Positions 1 through 9,116 of a stretch of 64,000 nucleotides of DNA are shown piece by piece. The stretch comes from JBPBQZ01 sp050955105 (GTDB taxonomy: Bacteria; Pseudomonadota; Gammaproteobacteria; Burkholderiales; Burkholderiaceae), in contig JBPBQZ010000014.1 in assembly GCA_050955105.1 (NCBI GenBank), forward strand, positions 20,390 through 84,389, in the 5' to 3' direction. Below the pieces are notes generated by a model that worked only from the letters and a program-made list of their open reading frames with translations, was not told the DNA's origin and ran no database searches. The position numbers and the translations under genes were made by a program. Positions within the stretch are counted from its first letter, which is position 1; every line of letters begins with the position of its first letter.

Positions 1-1629
1 CTTTTCGCCAACCACGTCGGCAACCCAGCTGAGGTTCACTTCGTTGCCCGGAAAGCGCGCAATGAATTCGCTACGCGGCATGCCGCACTTGTCGACCATC
101 GTATGCAGAATTTGCCGCTCGACGCCGCGCACTTCGTCGACCTGACCGCGCAAGGTATCGCACAGGCGCTCGACGGTGCGAGCAGTGAAGCGAATCGTCA
201 TCAATTCGTTTTGAATCGATTCCTGTGCCTTCAGATAGGCTTTCGACTTGTAGCCTTCCTTTTCATAGGCAAGCCGCATCTGATCGAACAGTTCACTGAT
301 GTTCGTGAACTTTTCGAGGGAGCTACGCCGCAGATGCTCGAGTTGCGCGGCATTCGCCGTCGCTGCCGCGTTGGCGGTGGCTTCCTCGCTGTCGTCTTCC
401 TCGCCCTCGCCGATACCGTCGTCGGCCTCTTCGATTTCTTCGGCGGCAGTCGCCGAGAAACCGTCGATATCTTCGGCATTTTCATCGAGCAGGCCGTCGA
501 CCAGCTCGTCGATGCGGATCTCTTCGTTAGCCACGCGTTCGGCCATGCCGAGAATGTCGGCGATGGTCGTCGGGCACGCGGAAATCGCCTGCACCATATG
601 CTTGAGGCCATCTTCGATGCGCTTGGCAATCTCGATTTCGCCTTCACGCGTCAACAGTTCAACGGTGCCCATCTCGCGCATATACATGCGCACGGGATCG
701 GTGGTGCGGCCAAATTCCGAATCGACGGTCGACAGCGCGACTTCGGCCTCTTCCTCCACTTCCTCGTCGGAGGTGGCAGCCGGCGCGTTGTCGTTCAAAA
801 GCAGCGTCTCGGCATCGGGCGCCTGCTCGTAGACCGCCACGCCCATGTCATTAAAGGTGCTGACGATGCTTTCGATTGCCTCGGGCTCGACCAGATCGTC
901 GGGCATGTGATCGTTGATCTCGGCATGGGTCAGGAAACCGCGTTCCTTCCCGAGCTTGATCAACGCACGCAGCTTGGAACGCCGTTCCTCGAGTTCCTCG
1001 GCGGTGCCGGGCTGGTGAGAAGCGAAGGCATCCTTCAGCAACGCCTTTTCCTTGGCGCGACGATCACGCGCCTTCAGCTTCTCCACCTTGACCGGTTCAG
1101 CCGGCGGAGGTGTCACTTCTTCGATGGAAACTTCGTTCAACGGTTTTTTCATGGGGTTCGCCAAAGCGACTGTTTCACTGTCAATTTCGCTTGGCGCGAG
1201 ATCGACGGAGGACGAGTCGGGGGATTCCTGATCGGCGCGGGCAGCGGATCGCCGCGCAGCGCTTGCCTGCTTGCCTTCCTTGTCTGAAGAACGTTCAGCC
1301 TCGACCGGTATTTGCTTGCGCCGGCCCGGTGCACGTTCGAGGGCGGCATCGGTTGCCGCTGCGGGCTCTTCGGCCTGCTCGCTTTTTCGGGCAGCGGCAG
1401 GCGAATGCCCTTTGCCCGGCGCTGTCGCGCTTTTTCCGGCATCATGATTGGGTTTCCGAGGCGGCTTTGCAAGCGGGGCCACAATCGGCGGGGTACTTGA
1501 AGCCGCTGCGCGCCGGACCGGTTTTGCAACCGCCGTCGCCGCGGCTTTCAAGGCCACTTTCGTTTGGCTGCCGGCCGTCTGGGTCGCTGCCGGCTTCGTG
1601 CCCGATCTTCCGCTCGGAATCTTTGCCAT
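1..1629 (-). CDS. rpoD: RNA polymerase primary sigma factor RpoD (sigma-70), N-terminal part, cut by window edge
   Basis: The frame is open from an ATG at 1629 to the window edge (543 codons) and never meets a stop, so the C-terminal core (regions 2 to 4) lies outside. Region 1.1 is visible from about residue 205 (LGKERGFLTHAEINDHMPDD). Region 1.2 follows with TTDPVRMYMREMGTVELLTR, then an acidic linker and the start of the non-conserved region. The first ~160 residues are a basic Ala/Lys/Pro/Ser-rich extension of low complexity. A second Met at 1152 (MKKPLNEVS) could be an alternative start, but the upstream frame stays open and codes like the rest. It is the last gene of the rpsU-yqeY-dnaG-rpoD block, 62 bp after dnaG. 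The sigma factor directs housekeeping transcription. Confidence 0.95.
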   Translation of the reverse strand, partial: MAKIPSGRSGTKPAATQTAGSQTKVALKAAATAVAKPVRRAAASSTPPIVAPLAKPPRKPNHDAGKSATAPGKGHSPAAARKSEQAEEPAAATDAALERAPGRRKQIPVEAERSSDKEGKQASAARRSAARADQESPDSSSVDLAPSEIDSETVALANPMKKPLNEVSIEEVTPPPAEPVKVEKLKARDRRAKEKALLKDAFASHQPGTAEELEERRSKLRALIKLGKERGFLTHAEINDHMPDDLVEPEAIESIVSTFNDMGVAVYEQAPDAETLLLNDNAPAATSDEEVEEEAEVALSTVDSEFGRTTDPVRMYMREMGTVELLTREGEIEIAKRIEDGLKHMVQAISACPTTIADILGMAERVANEEIRIDELVDGLLDENAEDIDGFSATAAEEIEEADDGIGEGEEDDSEEATANAAATANAAQLEHLRRSSLEKFTNISELFDQMRLAYEKEGYKSKAYLKAQESIQNELMTIRFTARTVERLCDTLRGQVDEVRGVERQILHTMVDKCGMPRSEFIARFPGNEVNLSWVADVVGEK

Positions 1630-1691
1630 CCCAATCTCGCTTTTCGGATACCCGAAAACACCTGCCGAAAACCCTCAATTATAGCACCGGC

Positions 1692-3566
1692 TCAGGAAGC
1701 GTCAGCCGAAAACAGACGCTTCTTGAGTTCCGCCGTTTGCCGCGACAGCGACATGAATTCAGCGGTTTCCTCGGTACTGAGGGCAGGTGATCTCGCCAGT
1801 TCGTCAAGACGCGCACACCAGGCGTCGTACCGCACGCGCGCCACCGTTGCTTCCACTTCGTCGAGCGCAATGCGTTCGGCCTCGGTGCGGCGCGCGTCGT
1901 CGGGTGCGCCATCCGGACCGGCATGCATCAGGTCTCGAACATTTTCATCATAAAACAGTATTTCGCGGAAGATTTCCTCGTAAATAGCTGCGTGCGGGCC
2001 GTTTCGCAGTACGTCTGACAGCAGCCGGAACTCCGCGGCCTCGCCCAACGCGCGGGCGTGCGTGAAAACGTCGTCGAACAATTCGCCATGTCGGGCAAGC
2101 CGTATCAGATCGTCGGCGGACGTCAATTCCAGGTGCCCAGCCACCCGCGGAAACATGATGAGCGTGCGCAAAGCCTTGCGTTCCGCCCCGGTTACCGCGC
2201 GCCGCGCCGTAACCGGCGGCGGCCGGCGCATGCCGCCACGTTGTTCCGCCTCTCCCACCCCGCAAAGCTGCGTGACTTCCGCGCTCGACATGCCCGTGCG
2301 TTCACCCAGCGCCGCGATGATCTGCGCGCGCAAGGCATTGGCCGGCAGCGCGCCCAGCAAAGGCTTGGCGTCGAACATCGCTTTCGCACGCCCTTCCGGC
2401 GTACCCATCTCATTACCGGCAAGAATCTCATTCAGCAAAAACTGCGACAAGGGCAGTGCGCGCTTGATCTCGGCTTCGAACGCCTCGGCGCCCTCACTGC
2501 GCAAAAAACTATCCGGGTCATGCTCGGCGGGCAGGAACAGGAAACGGATTTCACGGTTGTCCGCGGCGTGCGGCAGGGCCGCCTCCAACGCACGCCGCGC
2601 CGCGCGCCGCCCGGCGGCATCACCATCGAAGCTGAACACGACCCGATCGGTCTGACGCAGTAATTTTTGCACGTGCATCGGTGTACATGCCGTACCAAGC
2701 GTCGCGACTGCGTTTCCGAAGCCTAGCTGCGCCAGCGCCACCACGTCCATATACCCTTCGGTTACCAGCGCGAAGCCCTTTTCGCGGATTATGGCTCGCG
2801 CTTCAAAAAGTCCATAAAGTTCGCTGCCTTTGCTAAATAGCGGCGTCTCCGGCGAATTCAAGTATTTGGGCTCGCCGCTATCGATGATGCGGGCACCGAA
2901 AGCGATCACCTGACCGCGCGCATTGCGGATCGGAAACATGATGCGGTCGCGGAAGCGGTCATAACGCCGCCGCTCGCCGTCCGCACCGGTTTTCTCGCTG
3001 TCGATCACCAGGCCGGCTTCCAGCAGCGCCGGTGCCCGGTAGTCGTCGAAGGCCGCGGCCAGATTCTGCCAATCGGGCGGCGCATAGCCAATCAGGAAAC
3101 GTGCGGCGATTTCACCCGTCAGCCCGCGCTGTTTCAAGTAGTCGATCGGCCGCGCCGCGCCGCGCAGTTGCCGGCGGTAATAATCGCAGGCCAGCTGCAT
3201 CGTGTCGCCGGTGCTGCGTTCGGCGCGCTGTCGCAGCGCGCCCTGATCGCCTTGGCCCTGGCCGTTCTGCGAGGGCTCGCGCGGCACCGCCAACCCTACT
3301 GACTGCGCCAGATTCTCCACCGCCTCAGGAAACGTCAGGCCGCCATGCTCCATCATGAAATTGATGGCCGATCCGTGCGCCCCACAACCGAAGCAGTGAT
3401 AGAACTGCTTGGTCGCGCTGACCGTGAAGGATGGATGCTTTTCGCTGTGAAACGGGCAAAGTCCGAGGAAATTCGCACCGCCCTTCTTCAACTGGACATA
3501 ATTTCCCACCACGTCGACGATATCGACGCGATTGAGAAGATCCTGCAAAAAAGCGTGGGGAATCAC
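1692..3566 (-). CDS. dnaG: DNA primase DnaG
   Basis: This 624-residue primase synthesises RNA primers for the replication fork with DnaB helicase. The N-terminal CHC2 zinc site is visible as C37, H40, C58 and C61 (CPFH and CFGC). The Toprim core shows EGYMDVVALAQLGF and the metal-binding FDGDAAG. The C-terminal part is the helicase-interaction domain. The start codon is GTG (complement of CAC at 3564-3566) and fits the family N-terminus (IPHAFLQDLLNRVDIVDVV). It lies between yqeY (87 bp upstream) and rpoD (62 bp downstream), the classic macromolecular-synthesis order with yqeY inserted. Confidence 0.97.
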   Translation of the reverse strand: MIPHAFLQDLLNRVDIVDVVGNYVQLKKGGANFLGLCPFHSEKHPSFTVSATKQFYHCFGCGAHGSAINFMMEHGGLTFPEAVENLAQSVGLAVPREPSQNGQGQGDQGALRQRAERSTGDTMQLACDYYRRQLRGAARPIDYLKQRGLTGEIAARFLIGYAPPDWQNLAAAFDDYRAPALLEAGLVIDSEKTGADGERRRYDRFRDRIMFPIRNARGQVIAFGARIIDSGEPKYLNSPETPLFSKGSELYGLFEARAIIREKGFALVTEGYMDVVALAQLGFGNAVATLGTACTPMHVQKLLRQTDRVVFSFDGDAAGRRAARRALEAALPHAADNREIRFLFLPAEHDPDSFLRSEGAEAFEAEIKRALPLSQFLLNEILAGNEMGTPEGRAKAMFDAKPLLGALPANALRAQIIAALGERTGMSSAEVTQLCGVGEAEQRGGMRRPPPVTARRAVTGAERKALRTLIMFPRVAGHLELTSADDLIRLARHGELFDDVFTHARALGEAAEFRLLSDVLRNGPHAAIYEEIFREILFYDENVRDLMHAGPDGAPDDARRTEAERIALDEVEATVARVRYDAWCARLDELARSPALSTEETAEFMSLSRQTAELKKRLFSADAS

Positions 3567-3653
3567 CTGCTCATCTCGCGCGAACGATTGTTGAAGCGGG
3601 CCGACCCGACCGGCGTCTTTCCCGAAAAAAGCCTGGCGAAGCGTGTGACAGAA

Positions 3654-4112
3654 CTAGGCGCGTGCCGCCGGCGCCAGCAGCGCCTTCACCTTCGCCGATA
3701 TCGTCGTCATATCGGCTTGTCCGGCCAATTGCGTCTTGAGTACCGCCATCACCTTGCCCATATCCTGCGGACCGGAAGCGCCGACGGACCGCACCGCGTC
3801 GGCTACCGCGGCGTCGATTTCAGCATCGCCCAAACGCGGTGGCAGATACGCATTTAGCACCTCGACCTCGGCGGCTTCACGGGCCGCCATATCCTCGCGG
3901 CCGCCGGCCGTAAATTGTGCGATAGATTCGCGGCGCTGCTTGATCGATTTTTCGACAATGGCCACTACGGCGCTGTCGTCCAGCACGATACGGTCGTCCA
4001 CTTCGCGCTGCTTGATCGCCGCCAGCAGCATACGGATGGTACTCAGGCGTTCACTTTCGCGCGCACGCATCGCCACCTTCATGTCTTCAGTGATTCGTTC
4101 CTTGAGCGTCAT
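3654..4112 (-). CDS. yqeY: GatB/YqeY domain-containing protein
   Basis: A 152-residue protein beginning MTLKERITEDMKVAMRARES, the typical start of the YqeY family. The family is homologous to the C-terminal tail domain of the GatB subunit of tRNA-dependent amidotransferase. YqeY proteins are thought to bind tRNA or act in amidation-linked processes, but the precise role is not established. The helical ending (DMGKVMAVLKTQLAGQADMT) is the conserved family motif. It sits between rpsU and dnaG, as is common in beta- and gammaproteobacteria, and is separated from rpsU by a terminator-like hairpin. Confidence 0.93.
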   Translation of the reverse strand: MTLKERITEDMKVAMRARESERLSTIRMLLAAIKQREVDDRIVLDDSAVVAIVEKSIKQRRESIAQFTAGGREDMAAREAAEVEVLNAYLPPRLGDAEIDAAVADAVRSVGASGPQDMGKVMAVLKTQLAGQADMTTISAKVKALLAPAARA

Positions 4113-4140
4113 CAGGGCAACCGGTCGGTAAGGAGGAGCG

Positions 4141-4165
4141 TTCGCATCGCTGGCTGCGATGCGAA
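4141..4165. repeat. Perfect 10-bp inverted repeat between rpsU and yqeY
   Basis: The two arms TTCGCATCGC and GCGATGCGAA pair perfectly around a 5-base loop, 28 bases upstream of the yqeY start. There is no T-tract. It could be an RNA processing or stabilising hairpin in the rpsU operon transcript, or part of a tandem attenuator with the hairpin at 4179-4205. The function is inferred from position only. Confidence 0.5.
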
Positions 4166-4174
4166 GTCAAACAG

Positions 4175-4205
4175 AAAAACCCGCCTGGAATATACACAAG
4201 CGGGT
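4175..4205 (-). terminator. Rho-independent terminator or attenuator after rpsU
   Basis: Read on the minus strand, ACCCGC pairs with GCGGGT (4179-4184 with 4200-4205) and is followed by TTTTTCTGTTT. It lies 48 bases downstream of the rpsU stop and before yqeY. In E. coli an internal terminator after rpsU lowers transcription into dnaG-rpoD. The same arrangement is inferred here. The six-pair stem is modest, so partial termination is likely. Confidence 0.6.
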
Positions 4206-4253
4206 CGGATCCTGCGGCTCGCCGCTATTGCGACAAGCCAAAAACAGAAAAAC

Positions 4254-4466
4254 TCAGTACAGCTTCTTCGGCAGCATTTGGCTGCGCACGCGCTTGTAGT
4301 GGCGCTTTTGTGCCGCCGCTTTCTTACGTTTGCGTTCGGCCGTCGGCTTTTCGTAGAATTCACGCGCACGGAGTTCGGTCAGCAGACCGTTCTTTTCGAT
4401 CGTGCGCTTGAAGCGCCGCATCGCTACTTCGAAGGGTTCGTTTTCTTTAACGCGAATGGTCGTCAT
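4254..4466 (-). CDS. rpsU: 30S ribosomal protein bS21
   Basis: This 70-residue basic protein matches bS21 along its whole length, from [20 protein letters not shown] to the Lys/Arg-rich C-terminus ([17 protein letters not shown]). bS21 joins the small subunit platform and is needed for base-pairing with the Shine-Dalgarno sequence. It is the first gene of the rpsU-yqeY-dnaG-rpoD block, about 110 bases downstream of an extended -10 promoter at 4579-4587, and is followed by a hairpin terminator. Confidence 0.97.
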   Translation of the reverse strand: MTTIRVKENEPFEVAMRRFKRTIEKNGLLTELRAREFYEKPTAERKRKKAAAQKRHYKRVRSQMLPKKLY

Positions 4467-4578
4467 GTATTAAGAAGCTTGTGAGAATGTTCAAAGCCGC
4501 GATTTGAAGGCGCCCGCGGAAACCACGGCCCGCGGTTACCTGGGCGGCACCCGCCTTGAGCGGCAGCCGAATTCGCGG

Positions 4579-4587
4579 AGTATAGCA
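4579..4587 (-). promoter_or_regulatory. Extended -10 promoter for the rpsU operon
   Basis: On the minus strand the sequence reads TGCTATACT, an extended -10 element (TGnTATAAT type). No convincing -35 is seen at the usual distance, which is typical for extended -10 promoters. It would give rpsU a leader of roughly 105 bases. Confidence 0.5.
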
Positions 4588-4611
4588 CAGCAGTGCGGCT
4601 GTCCGGGGCGC

Positions 4612-4620
4612 TGATATACT
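4612..4620 (+). promoter_or_regulatory. Extended -10 promoter for tsaD
   Basis: The plus strand reads TGATATACT, an extended -10 element with no good -35. The last base of the element is only 8 bases before the tsaD ATG at 4629, so the predicted transcript would begin at or within a few bases of the start codon. Confidence 0.5.
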
Positions 4621-4628
4621 CGGCCGCT

Positions 4629-5663
4629 ATGATCGTACTTGGCGTCGAAAGCTCCTGCGATGAAACGGGCATCGCTCTCTATGATTCCGAGCGCGGCCTG
4701 CTCGCGCACGCATTGCACTCGCAGATCGCCATGCACCGCGAATACGGCGGCGTGGTGCCCGAGTTGGCCTCGCGCGACCACATCCGGCGCGCACTGCCTT
4801 TGCTGCAGCAGGTGATGACCGAGGCGCGCATCGCAGCGCCGCGCATCGACGCCATCGCCTATACCGCAGGCCCGGGTCTCGCGGGCGCGCTGCTGGCGGG
4901 TGCGTCGATCGGCAATGGCCTGGCCTTTGCCTGGAACGTTCCGGTCATCGGCATTCATCATCTCGAAGGCCACCTATTGTCGCCGTTGCTTTCGAGCAAC
5001 GCCCCAACGTTCCCGTTCGCGGCCTTGCTCGTGTCGGGCGGCCATACGCAACTGATGCGTGTCGACGGCGTGGGCAGCTATACGCTGCTTGGCGAAACCC
5101 TCGATGACGCGGCCGGCGAAGCCTTCGACAAAACCGGCAAATTGCTCGGACTGCCCTATCCGGGCGGTCCTGAAGTATCACGTTTGGCCGAACAAGGCGT
5201 GCCTCAGGCGATAACCTTGCCGCGCCCGATGCTGCATTCGGGCGACCTCGATTTCAGCTTCAGCGGATTGAAAACCGCGGTGCTCACGCAAGTGCGGCGC
5301 GCCGAGGCGGCGAGCCGTTTCGACGAACGCTTCAAGGCAGATCTAGCGCGTGCTTTCGTCGATGCGGTGGTCGAAGTGCTGGTGGCCAAGGCCCTGGCGG
5401 CACTGAAACAAACCGGCTTGCGGCGCCTGGTGGTGGCGGGCGGTGTCGGCGCGAATCGCCAATTGCGCCAGTCGCTCGACGCAGCCGCCGAGCGCCGCGG
5501 CTTCAGTGTGCACTATCCGGAATTGGCACTTTGCACCGACAACGGCGCGATGATCGCGTTGGCGGGCGCTCTGCGGCTGGCGCGCTGGCCCGACCAGGCG
5601 CGCACTGAATACGGCTTCGGAGTAAGTCCGCGCTGGGAACTGGGACAGCCGCAACCCCAGTAA
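4629..5663 (+). CDS. tsaD: tRNA N6-adenosine threonylcarbamoyltransferase TsaD
   Basis: With TsaB and TsaE, TsaD transfers the threonylcarbamoyl group from threonylcarbamoyl-AMP to A37 of tRNAs that read ANN codons. The 344-residue protein begins [19 protein letters not shown], the canonical N-terminus. This is why the ATG at 4629 is preferred to an in-frame ATG at 4593. The metal-binding HLEGH motif falls at H111 and H115. Further conserved pieces are [20 protein letters not shown] and [13 protein letters not shown]. It is divergent from rpsU, and no purine-rich ribosome site precedes the ATG. Confidence 0.97.
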   Translation: MIVLGVESSCDETGIALYDSERGLLAHALHSQIAMHREYGGVVPELASRDHIRRALPLLQQVMTEARIAAPRIDAIAYTAGPGLAGALLAGASIGNGLAFAWNVPVIGIHHLEGHLLSPLLSSNAPTFPFAALLVSGGHTQLMRVDGVGSYTLLGETLDDAAGEAFDKTGKLLGLPYPGGPEVSRLAEQGVPQAITLPRPMLHSGDLDFSFSGLKTAVLTQVRRAEAASRFDERFKADLARAFVDAVVEVLVAKALAALKQTGLRRLVVAGGVGANRQLRQSLDAAAERRGFSVHYPELALCTDNGAMIALAGALRLARWPDQARTEYGFGVSPRWELGQPQPQ

Positions 5664-5715
5664 CGCTGACTATCCCGGCGGTAACGCCCGGCGCCACCGT
5701 GCAGACAATCGGTGA

Positions 5716-7623
5716 TCAGGCAACCAGGGCAGTCAGGCTGCCCGGCTTTGCGCCCGCAATGTCGGCAAAAAAGCGTTGGCGAATCGATTGCTCGATGCCG
5801 GTCGCGTCGAGTCCGCACAGCGACAGCAATTTCGCAGGATCTCCGTGGTCGATGAAACGGTCGGGCAGCCCCAATTGCAGCACCGGGCAACTCAAACCGT
5901 GCGCGGCCAGCACTTCCAGGCAAGCGGAGCCTGCGCCGCCCATGATCGCGCCTTCTTCCACAGTCACCAATGCGTCGTGCGTGGCCGCCAGTTCGCGCAC
6001 CAGCGCCGCGTCGATCGGCTTGACGAAACGCATGTTCGCCACCGTCGCATCGAGCGCGGCGGCGGCTTCCAGGCTGGGCGCCACCATGCTGCCGAAAGCA
6101 AGGATCGCCACGCGCCGGCCAGCAGCCTGCATCGAACGCCGGCGTACTTCACCCACCCCCAGCGGCAACGCCTGCATGGCCGTGACGATCGGCACACCCG
6201 GCCCGGCGCCACGCGGATAACGCACGGCCGCCGGCCCTTCGACTTGCAAGGCCGTGAACAGCATCTGCCGGCATTCGTTTTCGTCGGACGCCGCCATGAT
6301 GGTCATATTCGGCACGCAACGCATATAGACGATGTCATAGGCGCCGGCATGCGTGGCGCCGTCGGACCCGACCAGCCCGGCGCGATCGATCGCGAACGTG
6401 ACCGGCAGGTTCTGCAAGGCCACATCGTGAATCAGTTGATCGTAGCCGCGCTGCAAGAAGGTCGAATAGATCGCCACCACGGGCCGCAGGCCTTCGGTTG
6501 CCAGGCCACCGGCGAACGTCACCGCGTGCTGCTCGGCAATGCCGACGTCGAAATAGCGGTCCGGGAATCTCTTCTCGAATTCCACCAGCCCGGAGCCCTC
6601 GCGCATCGCCGGCGTAATGCCGACCACCCGCGAATCAAGCTCCGCCGCGTCGCAGAGCCAGTCACCGAAAATCTGCGTGTAGGTTTTCTTGCCGGCTTTG
6701 GCCGGCTTGATTCCTTCGGCCGGGTCGAATTTGCCAGGACCGTGATACAGCACCGGATCGGATTCGGCCAGCTTGTAGCCCTGTCCCTTGCGCGTGACGA
6801 CGTGCAGGAATTGCGGTCCCTTCAGGTCCTTGAGATTCTGCAGCGTGGGAATCAGTGAATCGAGATCATGGCCGTCGATGGGCCCGATGTAGTTGAAGCC
6901 GAACTCTTCGAACAAGGTCGCCGGCACTACCATGCCCTTCGCATGCTCTTCGAATTTGCGTGCGAATTCGAGCATGGGCGGCGCTACGCGCAGCACCCGT
7001 TCCATCCCTTTCTTGGCCGCCGCATAGAACTTGCCGGACATCAGCCGCGCCAGATAGCGATTGAGCGCGCCGACCGGCGGCGAAATCGACATATCGTTGT
7101 CGTTCAGTACGACGATGAGGGGTAACTCATCGTAAACGCCGGCGTTGTTCAACGCCTCGAACGCCATGCCAGCCGACATCGCGCCGTCACCGATCACGGC
7201 GATGGCGGTGCGGTCCTCGCCTTTCAGCCGACTTGCCAACGCCATGCCCAGCGCGGCCGATATCGAGGTGCTGGAGTGCGCCGTGCCGAAGGTATCGAAA
7301 ATCGACTCGCTGCGGCGCGGGAAACCGGAAATGCCATCGAGCTGACGCAACGAAGCCATCGCTTCGCGACGTCCGGTAAGAATCTTGTGCGGGTAAGTCT
7401 GATGGCCCACATCCCAGACAATGCGGTCGTAGGGCGTGTTGAACACATAGTGCAGCGCAATCGTCAACTCGACGGTGCCGAGATTGGAAGACAGATGACC
7501 GCCCGTCTGAGAAACGCTATCGAGTACGAACGCGCGCAGCTCGTCGGCCAGTGGCCGAAGCGTTTCGCGATCGAGTCGCCGCAGTGCGGCGGGCTCATTG
7601 ATGGTTGTCAGCAGCTCGTACAT
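5716..7623 (-). CDS. dxs: 1-deoxy-D-xylulose-5-phosphate synthase
   Basis: Dxs condenses pyruvate and glyceraldehyde 3-phosphate using thiamine diphosphate, the first step of the methylerythritol phosphate route to isoprenoids. The 635-residue length fits the family. Visible signatures include [33 protein letters not shown], the thiamine-binding [19 protein letters not shown] (GDG at 145-147) and, in the central domain, [17 protein letters not shown]. It is the last gene of the xseB-ispA-dxs run, 177 bp after ispA. That gap shows no clear terminator. Confidence 0.98.
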   Translation of the reverse strand: MYELLTTINEPAALRRLDRETLRPLADELRAFVLDSVSQTGGHLSSNLGTVELTIALHYVFNTPYDRIVWDVGHQTYPHKILTGRREAMASLRQLDGISGFPRRSESIFDTFGTAHSSTSISAALGMALASRLKGEDRTAIAVIGDGAMSAGMAFEALNNAGVYDELPLIVVLNDNDMSISPPVGALNRYLARLMSGKFYAAAKKGMERVLRVAPPMLEFARKFEEHAKGMVVPATLFEEFGFNYIGPIDGHDLDSLIPTLQNLKDLKGPQFLHVVTRKGQGYKLAESDPVLYHGPGKFDPAEGIKPAKAGKKTYTQIFGDWLCDAAELDSRVVGITPAMREGSGLVEFEKRFPDRYFDVGIAEQHAVTFAGGLATEGLRPVVAIYSTFLQRGYDQLIHDVALQNLPVTFAIDRAGLVGSDGATHAGAYDIVYMRCVPNMTIMAASDENECRQMLFTALQVEGPAAVRYPRGAGPGVPIVTAMQALPLGVGEVRRRSMQAAGRRVAILAFGSMVAPSLEAAAALDATVANMRFVKPIDAALVRELAATHDALVTVEEGAIMGGAGSACLEVLAAHGLSCPVLQLGLPDRFIDHGDPAKLLSLCGLDATGIEQSIRQRFFADIAGAKPGSLTALVA

Positions 7624-7800
7624 TGATATCCATTTTAGGAAACTTTCGCGTGCGCATCGTTACTCTCCGGCGCCCTCGCCTTGGCAACTGCCCGGCTTAT
7701 TGTCTCAAACCGAAGGTAAGGCCACGCCGCCAGGACGCCGACCCTCGCATAAACGCCGCTCCTGCGCGGCGCTTCCCAACGTCTTGATGTTGTATTTACG

Positions 7801-8715
7801 TCAATTGGCCCGCTCGACCACCAAATCCGCCATCTGCGCCAGCCGCTCGGTACTGCCGCCCAGCGCCGCCAGCCCGTCGAGCGCCGCGTGCGCCTCGGCG
7901 CACAGCGTCGTCGCTAGCTTACGCGACGCGTCGAGGCCGAGCACCGAGACATAAGTCGGTTTGTTGTCTTTTGCGTCTTTACCTGCTGTTTTTCCCAAAG
8001 TTGTCGAGTCGGCGGTTACGTCCAGCACGTCGTCGACCACCTGGAATGCCAAGCCGATTGCCGCTGAATAGGCATCCAGCCGAGCCAGCACCGCCGCATT
8101 GGCGACTGATCCGGCGCACAGCGCACCCATGCGCACGGCCGCGCGCAACAACGCGCCGGTTTTCATCCGATGCATCGTCTCGAGCGCCTCGCGGCTGAGC
8201 GACGTACCCACGCTCTCCAGATCGATCGCCTGACCGCCCGCCATGCCCAGTGAACCGCTGGCGCGAGCCAGTTCGGCAACCAGCGGCGCGCGCAGTGCGG
8301 GCGACAAGGCGTCGGCGCACAAGGTGATGAAAGCTTGCGATTGCAGCGCGTCGCCCACCAGCAGCGCGGTCGGCTCGTCGTACTGAATATGCACGGTCGG
8401 CTTGCCGCGGCGCAGGGCGTCATCGTCCATAACCGGCATATCGTCGTGCACCAGCGAATACACATGAATCATTTCGACCGAGGCAGCCGCCACATCGAGT
8501 TGCTGCGCCGAGGCGCCGAACGCCGCGCCCGCGGCATGACAAAGCAGCGGACGGACGCGTTTGCCTCCGCCGAGCGCTGTGTAGCGCATGGCTTCGTGCA
8601 AGCGCGTCGGTGCCAGCGAGACGGCCGGCAGATAGTGGTCGAGGGCGGCTTCAGTGCGTGCGGCAATGCTGCGCATCCATTGGTCAAAGGGCATGGCCCG
8701 CTCAGCCTCACTCAT
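7801..8715 (-). CDS. ispA: Polyprenyl (farnesyl diphosphate) synthase IspA
   Basis: A class 1 trans-prenyltransferase of 304 residues that elongates dimethylallyl and geranyl diphosphate with isopentenyl diphosphate. Both Asp-rich motifs are present: the first as LVHDDMPVMDDDALRRG and the second as FQVVDDVLDVT. Other family blocks are GGGKRVRPLLCHAAG and GGQAIDL. The ATG at 8715 overlaps the last 8 bases of xseB, implying translational coupling. A longer reading frame exists but would run back through xseB. Confidence 0.95.
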   Translation of the reverse strand: MSEAERAMPFDQWMRSIAARTEAALDHYLPAVSLAPTRLHEAMRYTALGGGKRVRPLLCHAAGAAFGASAQQLDVAAASVEMIHVYSLVHDDMPVMDDDALRRGKPTVHIQYDEPTALLVGDALQSQAFITLCADALSPALRAPLVAELARASGSLGMAGGQAIDLESVGTSLSREALETMHRMKTGALLRAAVRMGALCAGSVANAAVLARLDAYSAAIGLAFQVVDDVLDVTADSTTLGKTAGKDAKDNKPTYVSVLGLDASRKLATTLCAEAHAALDGLAALGGSTERLAQMADLVVERAN

Positions 8716-9010
8716 TTTCGTCGCCCTCACTGCCGGCGCCGGGGCGCTCGCCAGCTGCCGCACCGGGCAGCGGCCGCAGTACTTCACCGTCGAGTACACG
8801 CACCTGCTGCTCGGCTTTTTCCAATTGTTGCTGGCAAAACGTCACCAGCGTCGAGCCGCGGCGGTATGCCGCCAGCGAATCTTCGAGACTCAAACTGCCG
8901 CCTTCCATGCGCGACACCAAGGCCTCCAACTCCGCGAGAGCCGCTTCGTACGTCTGTGGAGTTTCATCTGGCGGCAGCGTGCCGCCAGGGGTTCCGACCG
9001 GTGTTCCCAT
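8708..9010 (-). CDS. xseB: Exodeoxyribonuclease VII small subunit
   Basis: A 100-residue acidic helical protein with the XseB core TYEAALAELEALVSRMEGGS followed by LSLEDSLAAYRRGSTLVTFC and QQLEKAEQQVRVL. Several XseB chains bind XseA to form the single-strand-specific exonuclease VII; xseA is not in this window. The gene leads ispA and dxs, a linkage widely conserved in proteobacteria. The Pro/Gly-rich ends flank the conserved hairpin of helices. Confidence 0.94.
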   Translation of the reverse strand: MGTPVGTPGGTLPPDETPQTYEAALAELEALVSRMEGGSLSLEDSLAAYRRGSTLVTFCQQQLEKAEQQVRVLDGEVLRPLPGAAAGERPGAGSEGDENE

Positions 9011-9116
9011 ATATAGGTGGCGTCAGGCAAATCCGGCATTTTACGGCAATCTGCGCGCAGTGGAATTGCCGCCGGGCGGATAAGGCCGCCAGCGAGCCCC
9101 TGGCAACGCGGAAAAT

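Noticed and set aside
103..1287. A 394-codon plus-strand reading frame antisense to rpoD
   Set aside because: The minus strand is clearly rpoD (regions 1.1 and 1.2 recognisable). The antisense frame has no family-like sequence and is a product of GC bias.
5776..6858. A 360-codon plus-strand frame antisense to dxs
   Set aside because: It is entirely covered by dxs with its thiamine motif and family length, so it is a shadow frame.
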